From a virus, in IMG/VR virus record IMGVR_UViG_3300037584_004466, positions 1 to 34,940 of that record: a stretch of DNA of 34,940 nucleotides, one strand, 5' to 3'. Both the position numbers and the translations under genes were made by a program. The stretch's first letter is position 1; each line of letters starts with the position of its first letter. Positions 22,249 to 30,142 of the stretch are shown here, piece after piece. The notes beneath the pieces are model-generated. The model saw only the letters and a list, made by a program, of their open reading frames with translations. It was not told the origin of the DNA and did not search any database.

Positions 22249-22444
22249 TTTGCTCCTTTTCATCTTTTTTTAGCAGGTTAGAGATTTCCTGTGTTATTAA
22301 TTGATAAGCGTGTGCTTGCCCTAACATATACTTGTATTTTTCCATACTGTCAACACCACCACTCATCATTGAATCTCCAATTTGTTGAACAGTAGCGTTT
22401 ATACGTTTCTTAAGTTTTTCTATTAATATAAGTTCATCTATCAT
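22205..22444 (-). CDS. Small helical protein upstream of the co-chaperonin
   Basis: A 79-residue protein, MIDELILIEKLKKRINATVQ, then QIGDSMMSGGVDSMEKYKYM and LGQAHAYQLITQEISNLLKK: two or three amphipathic helices and a charged, disordered tail. Short proteins with this GQAHAYQxIxQEISxLL pattern are common near structural genes of marine phages. It starts in an ATGA overlap with the preceding gene, and its tail overlaps the co-chaperonin gene. No demonstrated function. Confidence 0.78.
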   Translation of the reverse strand: MIDELILIEKLKKRINATVQQIGDSMMSGGVDSMEKYKYMLGQAHAYQLITQEISNLLKKDEKEQNDGNVIDIKGNTKN

Positions 22445-22641
22445 AATTTATACACTTGTAGTTCCTTTAGTTTTTCTTGTGCATTAGCAATCTTTTCTAT
22501 TTGTTTGTCCACTTCATCAATGTGTTGTGGGTGTTCTCCAATACCAACAGAACTTTCTAAATAGATTTTGATTGTTGCATCAGCTTCAGATATTTGTGCA
22601 TTATATCTATCTTCTAATGCTTGTAGAATTGCTCTTCTCAT
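22441..22641 (-). CDS. Small helical hypothetical protein
   Basis: 66 residues if started at the ATG at 22639-22641, which has an AAGGAG site seven bases upstream and overlaps the stop of the 47-aa ORF (ATGA). A longer in-frame version would begin at an upstream codon without a ribosome site. The protein MRRAILQALEDRYNAQISEA is mostly one amphipathic coiled-coil region (VDKQIEKIANAQEKLKELQV). Function unknown. Confidence 0.72.
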   Translation of the reverse strand: MRRAILQALEDRYNAQISEADATIKIYLESSVGIGEHPQHIDEVDKQIEKIANAQEKLKELQVYKL

Positions 22642-22781
22642 TTTTTTCTCCTTTTCTTTAAAAGCTTTACTCTTGTTTGCCAACACCACTCAGTCATTTT
22701 GATAACATAAGTTTCTACGAAAGAAATCGCATCATCAAGTTTAGCAAAACAATTATAAATAAATCGATCTAGCACTTCCAT
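22638..22781 (-). CDS. Hidden 47-residue ORF
   Basis: A 47-residue ORF that fills the gap between the 93-aa and 66-aa genes, overlapping the first by 13 bases and the second by ATGA. It starts MEVLDRFIYNCFAKLDDAIS, with an aromatic, amphipathic helix (FVETYVIKMTEWCWQTRVKL) and a KKRRKK end. Trp/Lys-rich tiny proteins of this look occur in related phages. The ribosome site is weak (GAAGAAG), so translational coupling would be needed. Confidence 0.6.
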   Translation of the reverse strand: MEVLDRFIYNCFAKLDDAISFVETYVIKMTEWCWQTRVKLLKKRRKK

Positions 22782-23050
22782 CTTCTTCTAGCCTGACGTA
22801 GTCTAGAATTAGGATCTTTTGCTGCTTTAGGAAATTTTTTCATTTGTCCTGCACTTCTAGCGCAGTACGATTTTCGCCTTTTAGCGGCAGCGGACCCCTT
22901 CTTAACTTTACCGGTCACGGCTGTTTTTAGTTTTGAGCCGGGATTTTTTCTTCTATAGGCAGCGACACCGGCTCGTGTCATACCTGCTCCAGACTTTGTA
23001 GGTCTAAAGTTTTTTTTGTTTCTGGCAGGCATATTATCTCTTTTTCTCAT
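22769..23050 (-). CDS. Small basic Cys-containing protein
   Basis: A 93-residue, extremely basic protein: MRKRDNMPARNKKNF, then GAGMTRAGVAAYRRKNPGSK, KGSAAAKRRKSYCARSAGQM, and an RQARRRWKC end. The blocks 'GMTxxGVxxYRRxNPGSKL', 'KRRKSxCAR' and a terminal RRWxC correspond to a family of unknown function that I associate with marine phages and giant viruses (DUF6321, from memory). The GGGAGG ribosome site lies in the last codons of the gene before it, with an ATGA overlap. It may bind nucleic acid or be packed in the particle; unproven. Confidence 0.8.
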   Translation of the reverse strand: MRKRDNMPARNKKNFRPTKSGAGMTRAGVAAYRRKNPGSKLKTAVTGKVKKGSAAAKRRKSYCARSAGQMKKFPKAAKDPNSRLRQARRRWKC

Positions 23051-23322
23051 ACTATACCTCCCATACTCATTTTTTTACGTTTTGCAAATGTAGCAACATT
23101 TGTTGGTTTGCCACCAGGATTACCTGCAGCTCTTTTTCGTCTGACAGCACTCGCCTTTTGCGACTTTGTCATCCGTGTGGCTTTTGCAAGTGGAACGCAT
23201 TTTGGGTATTTTCTTTTTGAACCTTTGGCAGATTTTCTTCCACAAGGTTGATATTTTCCATCCTTTTTTGGCGCTCCAATATCTACCCATTTTTGATCCA
23301 CCCATTTCTTCAAATCGCCCAT
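23047..23322 (-). CDS. Small basic Cys-containing protein
   Basis: A 91-residue basic protein: MGDLKKWVDQKWVDIGAPKK, YQPCGRKSAKGSKRKYPKCV and ATRMTKSQKASAVRRKRAAG. The KWVDI - CGR - YPKC - AVRRKR set recurs in small proteins of marine phages and, from memory, in some giant viruses (DUF5872-like). Two Cys might bind a metal or form a disulfide. The last residues MGGIV are encoded by GGAGGTATAGTATGA, which also forms the ribosome site and start of the next gene. Confidence 0.78.
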   Translation of the reverse strand: MGDLKKWVDQKWVDIGAPKKDGKYQPCGRKSAKGSKRKYPKCVPLAKATRMTKSQKASAVRRKRAAGNPGGKPTNVATFAKRKKMSMGGIV

Positions 23323-23516
23323 TATGCAATCTTTGTTTTCTTTCGTCTGTTAGACATTATTTTACCACAACCCCTTGCAATGAAACCACCATTCTTTGCA
23401 CTGGCTCTGACTTTGCCCTTACATACTTTGGATGCATACATATTAGCGTACGCACTTGGGTACACTTTAAATTTTCTCTTCGCAGCAGCCTTTCCTTTTG
23501 GACAAAGTTTAGCCAT
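23322..23516 (-). CDS. Small basic Cys-containing protein
   Basis: A 64-residue basic protein MAKLCPKGKAAAKRKFKVYP, then SAYANMYASKVCKGKVRASA, KNGGFIARGCGKIM and a basic tail. The 'K.KVYPSAYAN.YA.KVCKG' block is a conserved signature in marine viruses. It has three Cys. Three neighbouring proteins have the same style (basic, Cys, no acidic region), so the cluster may act together on DNA or in the particle. It begins at a TAATG junction with the 37-aa gene. Confidence 0.78.
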   Translation of the reverse strand: MAKLCPKGKAAAKRKFKVYPSAYANMYASKVCKGKVRASAKNGGFIARGCGKIMSNRRKKTKIA

Positions 23517-23629
23517 TATACTCTCCCGCCTTTTTTCATATATCCCATTTTGTTTCTGACTTTTCTAGGAAGTTTTTTTAAACCTTTTCCTTTTTTGCCA
23601 GTAGGGACTTTTTTTAAGTTTTTTTTCAT
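23516..23629 (-). CDS. Tiny very basic protein, 37 residues
   Basis: A 37-residue ORF in the exact gap between its neighbours, with TAATG junctions at both ends (start ATG 23627-23629, stop 23516-23518). The sequence starts MKKNLKKVPTGKKGKGLKKL and ends KMGYMKKGGRV; almost half the residues are Lys or Arg. The last codons GGC GGG AGA GTA hold the GGGAG ribosome site of the next gene. The composition agrees with the neighbouring basic proteins. Function unknown. Confidence 0.75.
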   Translation of the reverse strand: MKKNLKKVPTGKKGKGLKKLPRKVRNKMGYMKKGGRV

Positions 23630-23955
23630 TACTTATTTATCTTTCCTGATTTTTTAGCTTTGCTTCCGAATCTTCCGTAAGAATCATCACGAGATGCTTT
23701 TAATTGCTTCTTCGTTCTTTTCTTTCTGATTCTCATAGCGATAGATTCGTCTTTTCTATCTTTGTAACCCTGTTTTTTCTTTTTAACAGAACCACCTTTT
23801 TTGTACATAGCACCACCCTTCATACCCATATCATCTTTGTAATAACCAGATTTCATATCTTTTCTAGCTGTTGACATACCACCACCTCTTTTAGCAACTC
23901 TGCCACCAGATTTCATAGGGTTAGCTACTTGTGTATTGAATCGTCTATTAGGCAT
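23629..23955 (-). CDS. Basic Gly/Lys-rich protein
   Basis: A 108-residue protein with very high Lys/Arg content and several Gly-Gly pairs: VANPMKSGGRVAKRGGG, MGMKGGAMYKKGGSVKKKKQ, and a basic C-terminal half (SIAMRIRKKRTKKQLKASRD). Probably unstructured until bound. GG-V-K strings resemble the Gly-Gly motif seen in the ejection proteins. A nucleic-acid-binding or condensing role is the simplest inference. TAATG junctions on both sides. Confidence 0.78.
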   Translation of the reverse strand: MPNRRFNTQVANPMKSGGRVAKRGGGMSTARKDMKSGYYKDDMGMKGGAMYKKGGSVKKKKQGYKDRKDESIAMRIRKKRTKKQLKASRDDSYGRFGSKAKKSGKINK

Positions 23956-24344
23956 TATTTTTTTCCTCCGTTCCTAAATATTTGTGTCCCCTTGATTCCG
24001 TAAATTGACGCCACGACAAGGATCCACAAATTTGTAAACCACGACGGCAATGACGAGAAGTATTCGAAGAACAATTTAACCTTGTCCATCGCAGTCGGAT
24101 CGTCACTCACAACTGCCCACGCCAGCACCACTATGGGCGCCGAGAGAATTAATAAAACTGCCTCGTCCTTCCAGTCAGATTGACGGGCTTCTAGGAGTTT
24201 ACCTTGGTAAGCTTCCTGGCCTTGAGCCATTTTTTGTGCGTGCATATGCTGTGCATCTGCCATCGCCATCTTCGTCTCTTGACGTTTCTTAAAAATGTGC
24301 GTGCCAGCTTGCAAAGCAATTTTTGCTAAACCGAACCAAGCCAT
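23955..24344 (-). CDS. Holin-like membrane protein (possibly GTA-holin type)
   Basis: A 129-residue protein. After a basic, Gln/Ala/Met-rich cytoplasmic-looking part (1-57), there are hydrophobic segments at about 63-80 (VLLILSAPIVVLAWAVVS) and 103-118 (WFTNLWILVVASIYGI), with a possible amphipathic third segment between them (KLFFEYFSSLP). The placement and the W-K-D-E-A start of the membrane region remind me of the three-segment holin of gene transfer agents and marine phages. No endolysin is in view, so the lysis role is not confirmed by context. Confidence 0.62.
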   Translation of the reverse strand: MAWFGLAKIALQAGTHIFKKRQETKMAMADAQHMHAQKMAQGQEAYQGKLLEARQSDWKDEAVLLILSAPIVVLAWAVVSDDPTAMDKVKLFFEYFSSLPSWFTNLWILVVASIYGIKGTQIFRNGGKK

Positions 24345-24347
24345 AAA

Positions 24348-24527
24348 TTAATACCAAGTTGCTTTTACAGGTTTTTTGTCAGGACGCATTCTTTTTGTGC
24401 CTCTAACGTCAACAACCTGTGATTCCATAGGGTCAGTTGCTTGAATTTCAACGCCACCATTTTGGTATCCGTCTTTGTTCAGCCCTAACTCTTTTGTAAC
24501 TTTAGGTTCTTTAACTTTTTTATCCAT
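24348..24527 (-). CDS. Small basic protein, 59 residues
   Basis: A 59-residue ORF in the gap between portal and holin-like genes. The ATG at 24525-24527 has a TAAGGAG ribosome site eight bases upstream; the stop is at 24348-24350. The protein is MDKKVKEPKVTKELGLNKDG, then YQNGGVEIQATDPMESQVVD and a basic end (VRGTKRMRPDKKPVKATWY). The GGV-E-I segment resembles the Gly-Gly motif of the ejection block. A convincing ribosome site supports it; function unknown. Confidence 0.82.
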   Translation of the reverse strand: MDKKVKEPKVTKELGLNKDGYQNGGVEIQATDPMESQVVDVRGTKRMRPDKKPVKATWY

Positions 24528-24553
24528 AGTTTACTCCTTAAGTTGATTTATAC

Positions 24554-27061
24554 CTATTTTTTCGGAAAGTTTCTACCGAAATCGTGTATCTTACTTGCAT
24601 CAGACATCTGTTGTTTAGCTAATGACACACCAGCACGTAGATTAGCTAGTTGTTCGTTCTGTTCTAGCTTCGCTTCTTGATTTTCTTGGTTCATCATTGC
24701 CTTCATTTTGTCTAAATTCAATCTTTCTTGACCTTCTTCCTCTTTTCTTTCATTTTCCATCGCTCTTAGGTCAACTTCTCTTGATTTTATCTTCAATAAT
24801 GGGTCACCAGCAAACTCACCAGTAATTTTTTCCTCTTCTTTAGCGTAATCTTCTTGCATTTCAGCTATTAACTGCGCTTTTCTAGATTCAATTTGGTTAG
24901 TTATCTGTTGGACACGTTGTTGTTGCTGCATAACTTGTGGATTTTGCATCATTCCTTGCATCATTGCAGGATTTATAGCTCCCATTTGTTGTTGAATCAT
25001 TTGTAACTCTTGTAATTCTTCTACAAATTCTAATTGTACTTGCTCTTGTGCCATTAAACTTATGTGTTCTAATATATTTTTCTGTATCGATGCCATTACG
25101 AGTGGATTATTTTGTACCATATTCAATCTCATAAAATTTAAGTGAGCATCGATGTGCGCTTTGTGGTCTTGACCAGGAAAAGCTTGAAAAGGTTTTTGTG
25201 ACATTGCCATAATATGCTCTAATGCAGGGTCCATCGGTGTTGGTTGTGCCGGTGGTGGCAAAATAGAATTAACATTTTTTACACCCAGCGCGTCATACAT
25301 AGATCTATATGCTTGATACAGATTATGTATCTGAGGATTTGATTGCGCTAGTTGTAATTGACTTTGAGCCAAACTAATTCTTTGTGTTTGACTAAAGATA
25401 TTTGGATCGGCAACAGGTAAAATATCTACCCGTTCGTCAAAATCTTGTACTTTAATTTCTCGTCTTGCACCAGGTACATCGTAAGGATAAACTGGTGGTA
25501 AATAAGTTTTAAATACTTCTGCTAATAATTTAAATTCTTGTCTTAGACCTACATACAATCTTTTGTGAATTGCAGACATAACTCTTGAGCCACGTTCTAA
25601 CAATGCAACTGTAGTTCCAACTGCAGCTTGTTGATTCATATCACCAACTTGCATATCAGATATCGCTGCAAATCTTTGACCTGCAGATACTACAACACCC
25701 ATCAATTGAAGTAATGTTGCATCTGGTCCTTTAAAAGGTAAAGTCATAAACTGATCTTTAATATTTCCTCCAGGTGCATCTACATCTCTAAACTCACCAG
25801 GTTGTAAAGGTTGAGCGTCATCTCTGACTCTGATACCTCTAGATTTAAAACCAGCTGGTAAGTTTGCTAAAGTTCCTGCATCTAACAATTGTCTTAATGC
25901 AGCTGTAGCTGTTCTAGTTAAACCACCAATCATATGGATTAAACCAAAACCATAAAAACCTGTACCAGGTAAAAATTTAAATTGTACAAAATAATTTATT
26001 TTGTTTTTCTTTGAATCTTCTTGTTTGTAATTTCTTCTGATAGATAAAACTTTGTTTCCTGCTTGAGCAACTGTAACTACATATGGAAGTTTAATTCCTG
26101 TTGGATTACCATTTGCATCCATATCTTCGTAACCATCTAAATCTAAATTAGTATGTATTTCATACAACACGAATTGATCTTCTTGGCCATCTTTAGAAAT
26201 TCCTTCAAGTTCTAATTTTTTATCTTGTAATTGATTTTCTGTAACAGGTGGATTTCCTAAATCTATATCTCTGTAAAAACCTGAGACTTGTTGTTTTCTT
26301 AATTCGTTTTCAGAAATTTTTATGACGTGTATCACAGCTTCTGCATCTTCTAACGAGTTTGCAGAGTACGGTACAATCAAATCATCTGCCGGTACAAATT
26401 TTGAAACGGCTCTACCAATAATATCGTCGTAATAGACTTTTTTAAAAGTAGAGCCGGAGAGAGGGAGATAGAATAACATTTGATCAAACTCTGGTTCATA
26501 TTCTTTCATCTGATCCATAATTTGATAGTTCATAAAATCTTTTACACGTTTTGCTTGTTCTTCTTTTGGAACATTAACGTCGCCAAGAATTTGAGTTCTT
26601 ACTGGTCCGTCTGCCGGTAATAACTCTTTATAAGCTTGCGCTTGAAATTGCGTAACAGCTTCAGCAAGTACAGGGTGATTGACACCACTCGCACCTCTAA
26701 AGGGTTCAGTTCGTCTTTCATATTTAAATCCTAAAAGTTCGAGTCCATTTCTATATGTGTCTTCCCAGTCACCACGAGACTCTTTGTATTCGTTATATTG
26801 ATCAACCATCTTAGCACCAAGTGGTTCTAACACTTCATCACCTAAACTTTCAGCTAGGTTACCAAAGTGATCTTCGACTTGTTCTACTGCAGTTGGATCA
26901 AAAGAAACTTCTGCTCCACCCATCTCATCCATAGCAACTTCAACAGGTCCTGTTGGAGTATCAATAACTTCAGCTTCTTTTTTATTTTCAACTTCGATTA
27001 TTTCTTCTTCTGGATTTTTGGATTGATTTACATTCGGTAATGGTTTGTCTATTTCAGCCAT
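24554..27061 (-). CDS. Portal protein
   Basis: An 835-residue protein. An acidic disordered N-terminus (1-65) is followed by the characteristic RRTEPFRGASGVNHPVLAEA (116-135) and VTQFQAQAYKELLPADGPVR (136-155) blocks. The middle has the wing/stem elements (FDQMLFYLPLSGSTFKKVYY and FKFLPGTGFYGFGLIHMIGG). The C-terminal about 170 residues are Gln/Met-rich coiled coil, as in the barrel of podoviral portals. The portal forms the dodecameric channel at the head vertex through which terminase packs DNA. Its place downstream of terminase and upstream of scaffold fits. Confidence 0.87.
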   Translation of the reverse strand: MAEIDKPLPNVNQSKNPEEEIIEVENKKEAEVIDTPTGPVEVAMDEMGGAEVSFDPTAVEQVEDHFGNLAESLGDEVLEPLGAKMVDQYNEYKESRGDWEDTYRNGLELLGFKYERRTEPFRGASGVNHPVLAEAVTQFQAQAYKELLPADGPVRTQILGDVNVPKEEQAKRVKDFMNYQIMDQMKEYEPEFDQMLFYLPLSGSTFKKVYYDDIIGRAVSKFVPADDLIVPYSANSLEDAEAVIHVIKISENELRKQQVSGFYRDIDLGNPPVTENQLQDKKLELEGISKDGQEDQFVLYEIHTNLDLDGYEDMDANGNPTGIKLPYVVTVAQAGNKVLSIRRNYKQEDSKKNKINYFVQFKFLPGTGFYGFGLIHMIGGLTRTATAALRQLLDAGTLANLPAGFKSRGIRVRDDAQPLQPGEFRDVDAPGGNIKDQFMTLPFKGPDATLLQLMGVVVSAGQRFAAISDMQVGDMNQQAAVGTTVALLERGSRVMSAIHKRLYVGLRQEFKLLAEVFKTYLPPVYPYDVPGARREIKVQDFDERVDILPVADPNIFSQTQRISLAQSQLQLAQSNPQIHNLYQAYRSMYDALGVKNVNSILPPPAQPTPMDPALEHIMAMSQKPFQAFPGQDHKAHIDAHLNFMRLNMVQNNPLVMASIQKNILEHISLMAQEQVQLEFVEELQELQMIQQQMGAINPAMMQGMMQNPQVMQQQQRVQQITNQIESRKAQLIAEMQEDYAKEEEKITGEFAGDPLLKIKSREVDLRAMENERKEEEGQERLNLDKMKAMMNQENQEAKLEQNEQLANLRAGVSLAKQQMSDASKIHDFGRNFPKK

Positions 27062-27069
27062 TTGCTTTC

Positions 27070-27666
27070 CTATCTTTTTTTAAACAGAGTTTCAACACCT
27101 GCACCACTAATATCAGGTATTTCGATTACTGTCAAACTGACTTCACCCCCATCAGCTCGTTTGTTTCGGTTTCTAATAATTTCATTATAGGCATCTATCA
27201 TTCTTTGTCTTTTATTCTTACCTTTACTTTTACCTATTTTTTTCATTGCTTCTGCTTTTCTCATATTCTCAATTTCATCTGCTCTAGCTATTGCACCCAT
27301 TGTTCCTAGTCCTTCGTCTTCTAAAGACTCAATAAGTTGATCTCTTTTCATCATATCAGTGTATGCAAAAGCTCCTCTATCTGGATCAACCAAACCTACA
27401 TTTGCATTACCAGTGCTGACATCTACTTCTACAAAAATATCAGGTCTATCTGGGTGTATGTATTTTTTAGTTGTTAAAGTCGCTTCAACTTCTTTTCCTT
27501 CACCTACGACTTTTTTGACTGCTAAGTTAAAAAAATCCATACCTGAAGTTGCTGCTTGCTCAATACCTTCACGAACTGCACTTGGTTTAAGTACATTTAA
27601 ATATTTTTGCATAGCTGGCGTTTTTGCCAATACTCCCAGTGCTTTAAAAAATCCTTGTCTATTCAT
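27070..27666 (-). CDS. Hypothetical packaging/ejection-block protein
   Basis: A 198-residue protein. The N-terminus (MNRQGFFKALGVLAKTPAMQ) is helical; the middle has a beta segment (DIFVEVDVSTGNANVGLVDP). A basic helix follows (MKKIGKSKGKNKRQRMIDAY) and then ADGGEVSLTVIEIPD near the C-terminus. The GGEVSL string belongs to the Gly-Gly motif found across this block. The start overlaps the 827-aa gene by 8 bases. It lies directly ahead of the portal, and a minor virion role is possible. No family recognised. Confidence 0.75.
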   Translation of the reverse strand: MNRQGFFKALGVLAKTPAMQKYLNVLKPSAVREGIEQAATSGMDFFNLAVKKVVGEGKEVEATLTTKKYIHPDRPDIFVEVDVSTGNANVGLVDPDRGAFAYTDMMKRDQLIESLEDEGLGTMGAIARADEIENMRKAEAMKKIGKSKGKNKRQRMIDAYNEIIRNRNKRADGGEVSLTVIEIPDISGAGVETLFKKR

Positions 27667-30142
27667 CTTTGTTAAATAAGTTATATATCATACCCTCTTG
27701 GTTTTGATAGTTTTTATATGCATCGTATGCAGATAATCCAGTTCCTAATAATAATCCAGGAAGGCCTAAAAATCTAGAGGCACCTGCAATCATTCTTGGA
27801 CTCATACCTAGTCTTAAAAATGAACTTGTAGCGCCAGGTCTAGCTTTTCCTACATCGCTTAGATTAAAATAGTTTCTCAAACCCTGTGCCATCGTTCTTT
27901 TTGGTGCATCTCTAATTACACCTGCACCTCTTGAGAATGGTTCCATAAAAGTTAATCCTAACGCTGGTCCAAATGGATCTGTTAAAATTTCAGTAGCTGT
28001 CTCGCCTTCTTCTAATCTTTTCGCTGTTAATGGTACTTCAAGTAAACCAGTCATCGCTGGTGTTCCAATTGTAGTAAGCAAAGGTTTCAGTGCACCAGTG
28101 ATACCTAATGCAGATCTAACTTTACCTCTACCGAGTTCTCTTGCAGCTTTGTAAGCTCGTGGCACTTCTGGTGCAGCAAAGGCGTAAGACGTACCGGCAA
28201 CCACTGGTAATGGATTATCTTTAACAAAACTTAAAATTTGATTTTGGCTCGCGGGTTGATCTGTTCTTTCACTTTTAATAAAACCAATATTAGGATCATA
28301 TTTTATTGGTGTGCCTACTTCTGGTTTTTTAACTTCTGGTCTTGTCACTTCTGCAGCTTCTGCAGATCCTCCACCAAAAGCACTTACACCTAACGCAGCT
28401 AAAATTACTGGAATACTTCCTTTAGTTCCTGCTCGTGAAAGTAATTTTCTTCCGCCTGGACTCAATAGTTGTGTAATTACTTTACCTGTTCTATCTTTAG
28501 GAAGAGTAATTTCTGTTGTTTGAAATTCTGGAGGAGCATACATAGAAATTGATTCTTGTATTTTTAATATTGGATTAGGTGTTGGTTTAAAAAAATCATC
28601 TGCTGTAAACAAACCTGTTGGAACTTTAGGTCTAATTCTAACATTTAATTTTTTAGCTTCTTCTAAAACTGCTCTGACATTAGGATCTTGTGGATTGGGA
28701 TTGCTTTCAATAAATATTTCTGCATCTCTTTTAAAACCTTGGTTTAATAGTCTTGGAATGGTGTTTCTATTTTCTGGAGTATCAACAAGTTTACCTGCTT
28801 GTTTAGAAATTTCTCTACCGTGATCTATTTCAAAAAATCTAGCAGTATCTTTTGGATCTGTATTTAAAAAACTTAAATTAGGATTTTCATAATAAATTTG
28901 TCCTGTTTGTCTATTAACTCTTGTACCTAAAGCCCTTAATACGTTAGGGTTTTCTTTTAAATATTTTAACATACCTCCCGGATTAGCTTTAATTCTGTCA
29001 TTACTTGATTTTGAAATAATAGTTTGAGTTTGATTTATAGCTTCTTCTCTAGGAGACAACTTTGATGACAAACCTAATTTTTCTAATCTTTTTATTTGTC
29101 TTCTTCTAGCTCTTTGTCCTAATCTAGATAATTTTAAATTAGGGTCTTCTATTTCTCTTAATTTTCTCGTTTCTTTTTTTCTTCTCCCTAAATTTGTTTG
29201 AAGTCTTTTATCTAAAGAAGGTATTTCTTTTTTTAATTCTTTTTTTGCTTGCTCATAATTTGGAATTTTGTAATAGGTTAATTTTTTTGTTTTAATACCT
29301 AAAGGATCTAAACCTTTAGGACTATAATTTCTATCATTAACCATTTTTTTTATTTCTTCTTTATACTGATCAACTGATAATTGATTAGCACTCATAAGTG
29401 TTTGATTAATAGCTTTTGTGACTGCAAGTTTTGTAGGTTTACCAAATACATTAGATCCTGTTCTAAATGTTTGATCTTTAACATCAGGATAAATTACATC
29501 AAAATTTTGTTTAACAGATTTTGTAACGTCTATTCTATTTTTAATAGCTGTTCCAACAGACTCTGCTTCTTGAAATATTTTTGAACGAACTTGTTCGCCT
29601 GTTTTAGAAGGTAGTCCTAATGCTTTTGCCAACGTTCTTTGAAAAGGTTCACTAATTCCTAATTTAGTTCTAATATCTGTTTCAGATGTATAAGGTCTTA
29701 TTTTTTTAAATTCCTCTATTACATCTTCAGAAAATTTTAATTTTCTACCAAGATATGGTTTTTTAGGTAAATTTAATTCTTTATCTAAACTAGTTTGTTT
29801 AGCTAAACTTATTCCTAACTCATCAACTATTTCAGGTTTACTTTTAATAAGTCTTAATGTTTTATATCTATCTATTGTTTCTTGAGTAAATCTTCTAGGG
29901 CCGTGTCGTTCATTATAAATTTCTGGTGATAATTCTTTTTTTAATATATTTCTTACACCACTCTTATCTGATGGTTTACCTTGACTTCCACCAGCTCTGC
30001 CTTTTCCTGCAACACCCGTACCTAAATTTGGAAACTTTATATTTATTTCTTCTAATATTTCTGAAATACTTTTACCTTGATCAGATAAATTTTTTGCGAG
30101 TGTAACTACTCCGCCATCATAAAAATTAATTCTTTCTAACAT
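27659..30142 (-). CDS. Large ejection-type protein: tandem HTH-like repeat, HNH-like motif, hydrophobic C-terminus
   Basis: An 827-residue protein. It opens with YDGGVVTLAKNLSDQGKS. Residues 84-128 and 136-180 are a gapless tandem repeat with a 52-residue period (17 identities, core 'I--[EK]LGIS---Q--L-K-L-LP-K'), each like a helix-turn-helix. A very basic region spans about 270-365. Residues 436-470 read FFEIDHGREIS then ENRNTIPRLLNQ, resembling a His-Me/HNH nuclease (D440-H441, N458/N460). Residues 576-590 and about 655-827 are hydrophobic and Gly-rich. This suggests a protein injected with the DNA; nuclease activity is a hypothesis. The ribosome site AGGAGGGG is encoded in the upstream gene's end. 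Confidence 0.75.
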   Translation of the reverse strand: MLERINFYDGGVVTLAKNLSDQGKSISEILEEINIKFPNLGTGVAGKGRAGGSQGKPSDKSGVRNILKKELSPEIYNERHGPRRFTQETIDRYKTLRLIKSKPEIVDELGISLAKQTSLDKELNLPKKPYLGRKLKFSEDVIEEFKKIRPYTSETDIRTKLGISEPFQRTLAKALGLPSKTGEQVRSKIFQEAESVGTAIKNRIDVTKSVKQNFDVIYPDVKDQTFRTGSNVFGKPTKLAVTKAINQTLMSANQLSVDQYKEEIKKMVNDRNYSPKGLDPLGIKTKKLTYYKIPNYEQAKKELKKEIPSLDKRLQTNLGRRKKETRKLREIEDPNLKLSRLGQRARRRQIKRLEKLGLSSKLSPREEAINQTQTIISKSSNDRIKANPGGMLKYLKENPNVLRALGTRVNRQTGQIYYENPNLSFLNTDPKDTARFFEIDHGREISKQAGKLVDTPENRNTIPRLLNQGFKRDAEIFIESNPNPQDPNVRAVLEEAKKLNVRIRPKVPTGLFTADDFFKPTPNPILKIQESISMYAPPEFQTTEITLPKDRTGKVITQLLSPGGRKLLSRAGTKGSIPVILAALGVSAFGGGSAEAAEVTRPEVKKPEVGTPIKYDPNIGFIKSERTDQPASQNQILSFVKDNPLPVVAGTSYAFAAPEVPRAYKAARELGRGKVRSALGITGALKPLLTTIGTPAMTGLLEVPLTAKRLEEGETATEILTDPFGPALGLTFMEPFSRGAGVIRDAPKRTMAQGLRNYFNLSDVGKARPGATSSFLRLGMSPRMIAGASRFLGLPGLLLGTGLSAYDAYKNYQNQEGMIYNLFNKDE

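Noticed and set aside
23120-23329. Alternative minus-strand 69-aa ORF
   Set aside because: Overlaps the 91-aa basic protein in another frame; the 91-aa frame has conserved motifs and coupled ends.
24004-24344. Lysis module with endolysin
   Set aside because: Only the holin-like gene is visible; no amidase, lysozyme or peptidase motif was found in the neighbouring genes.
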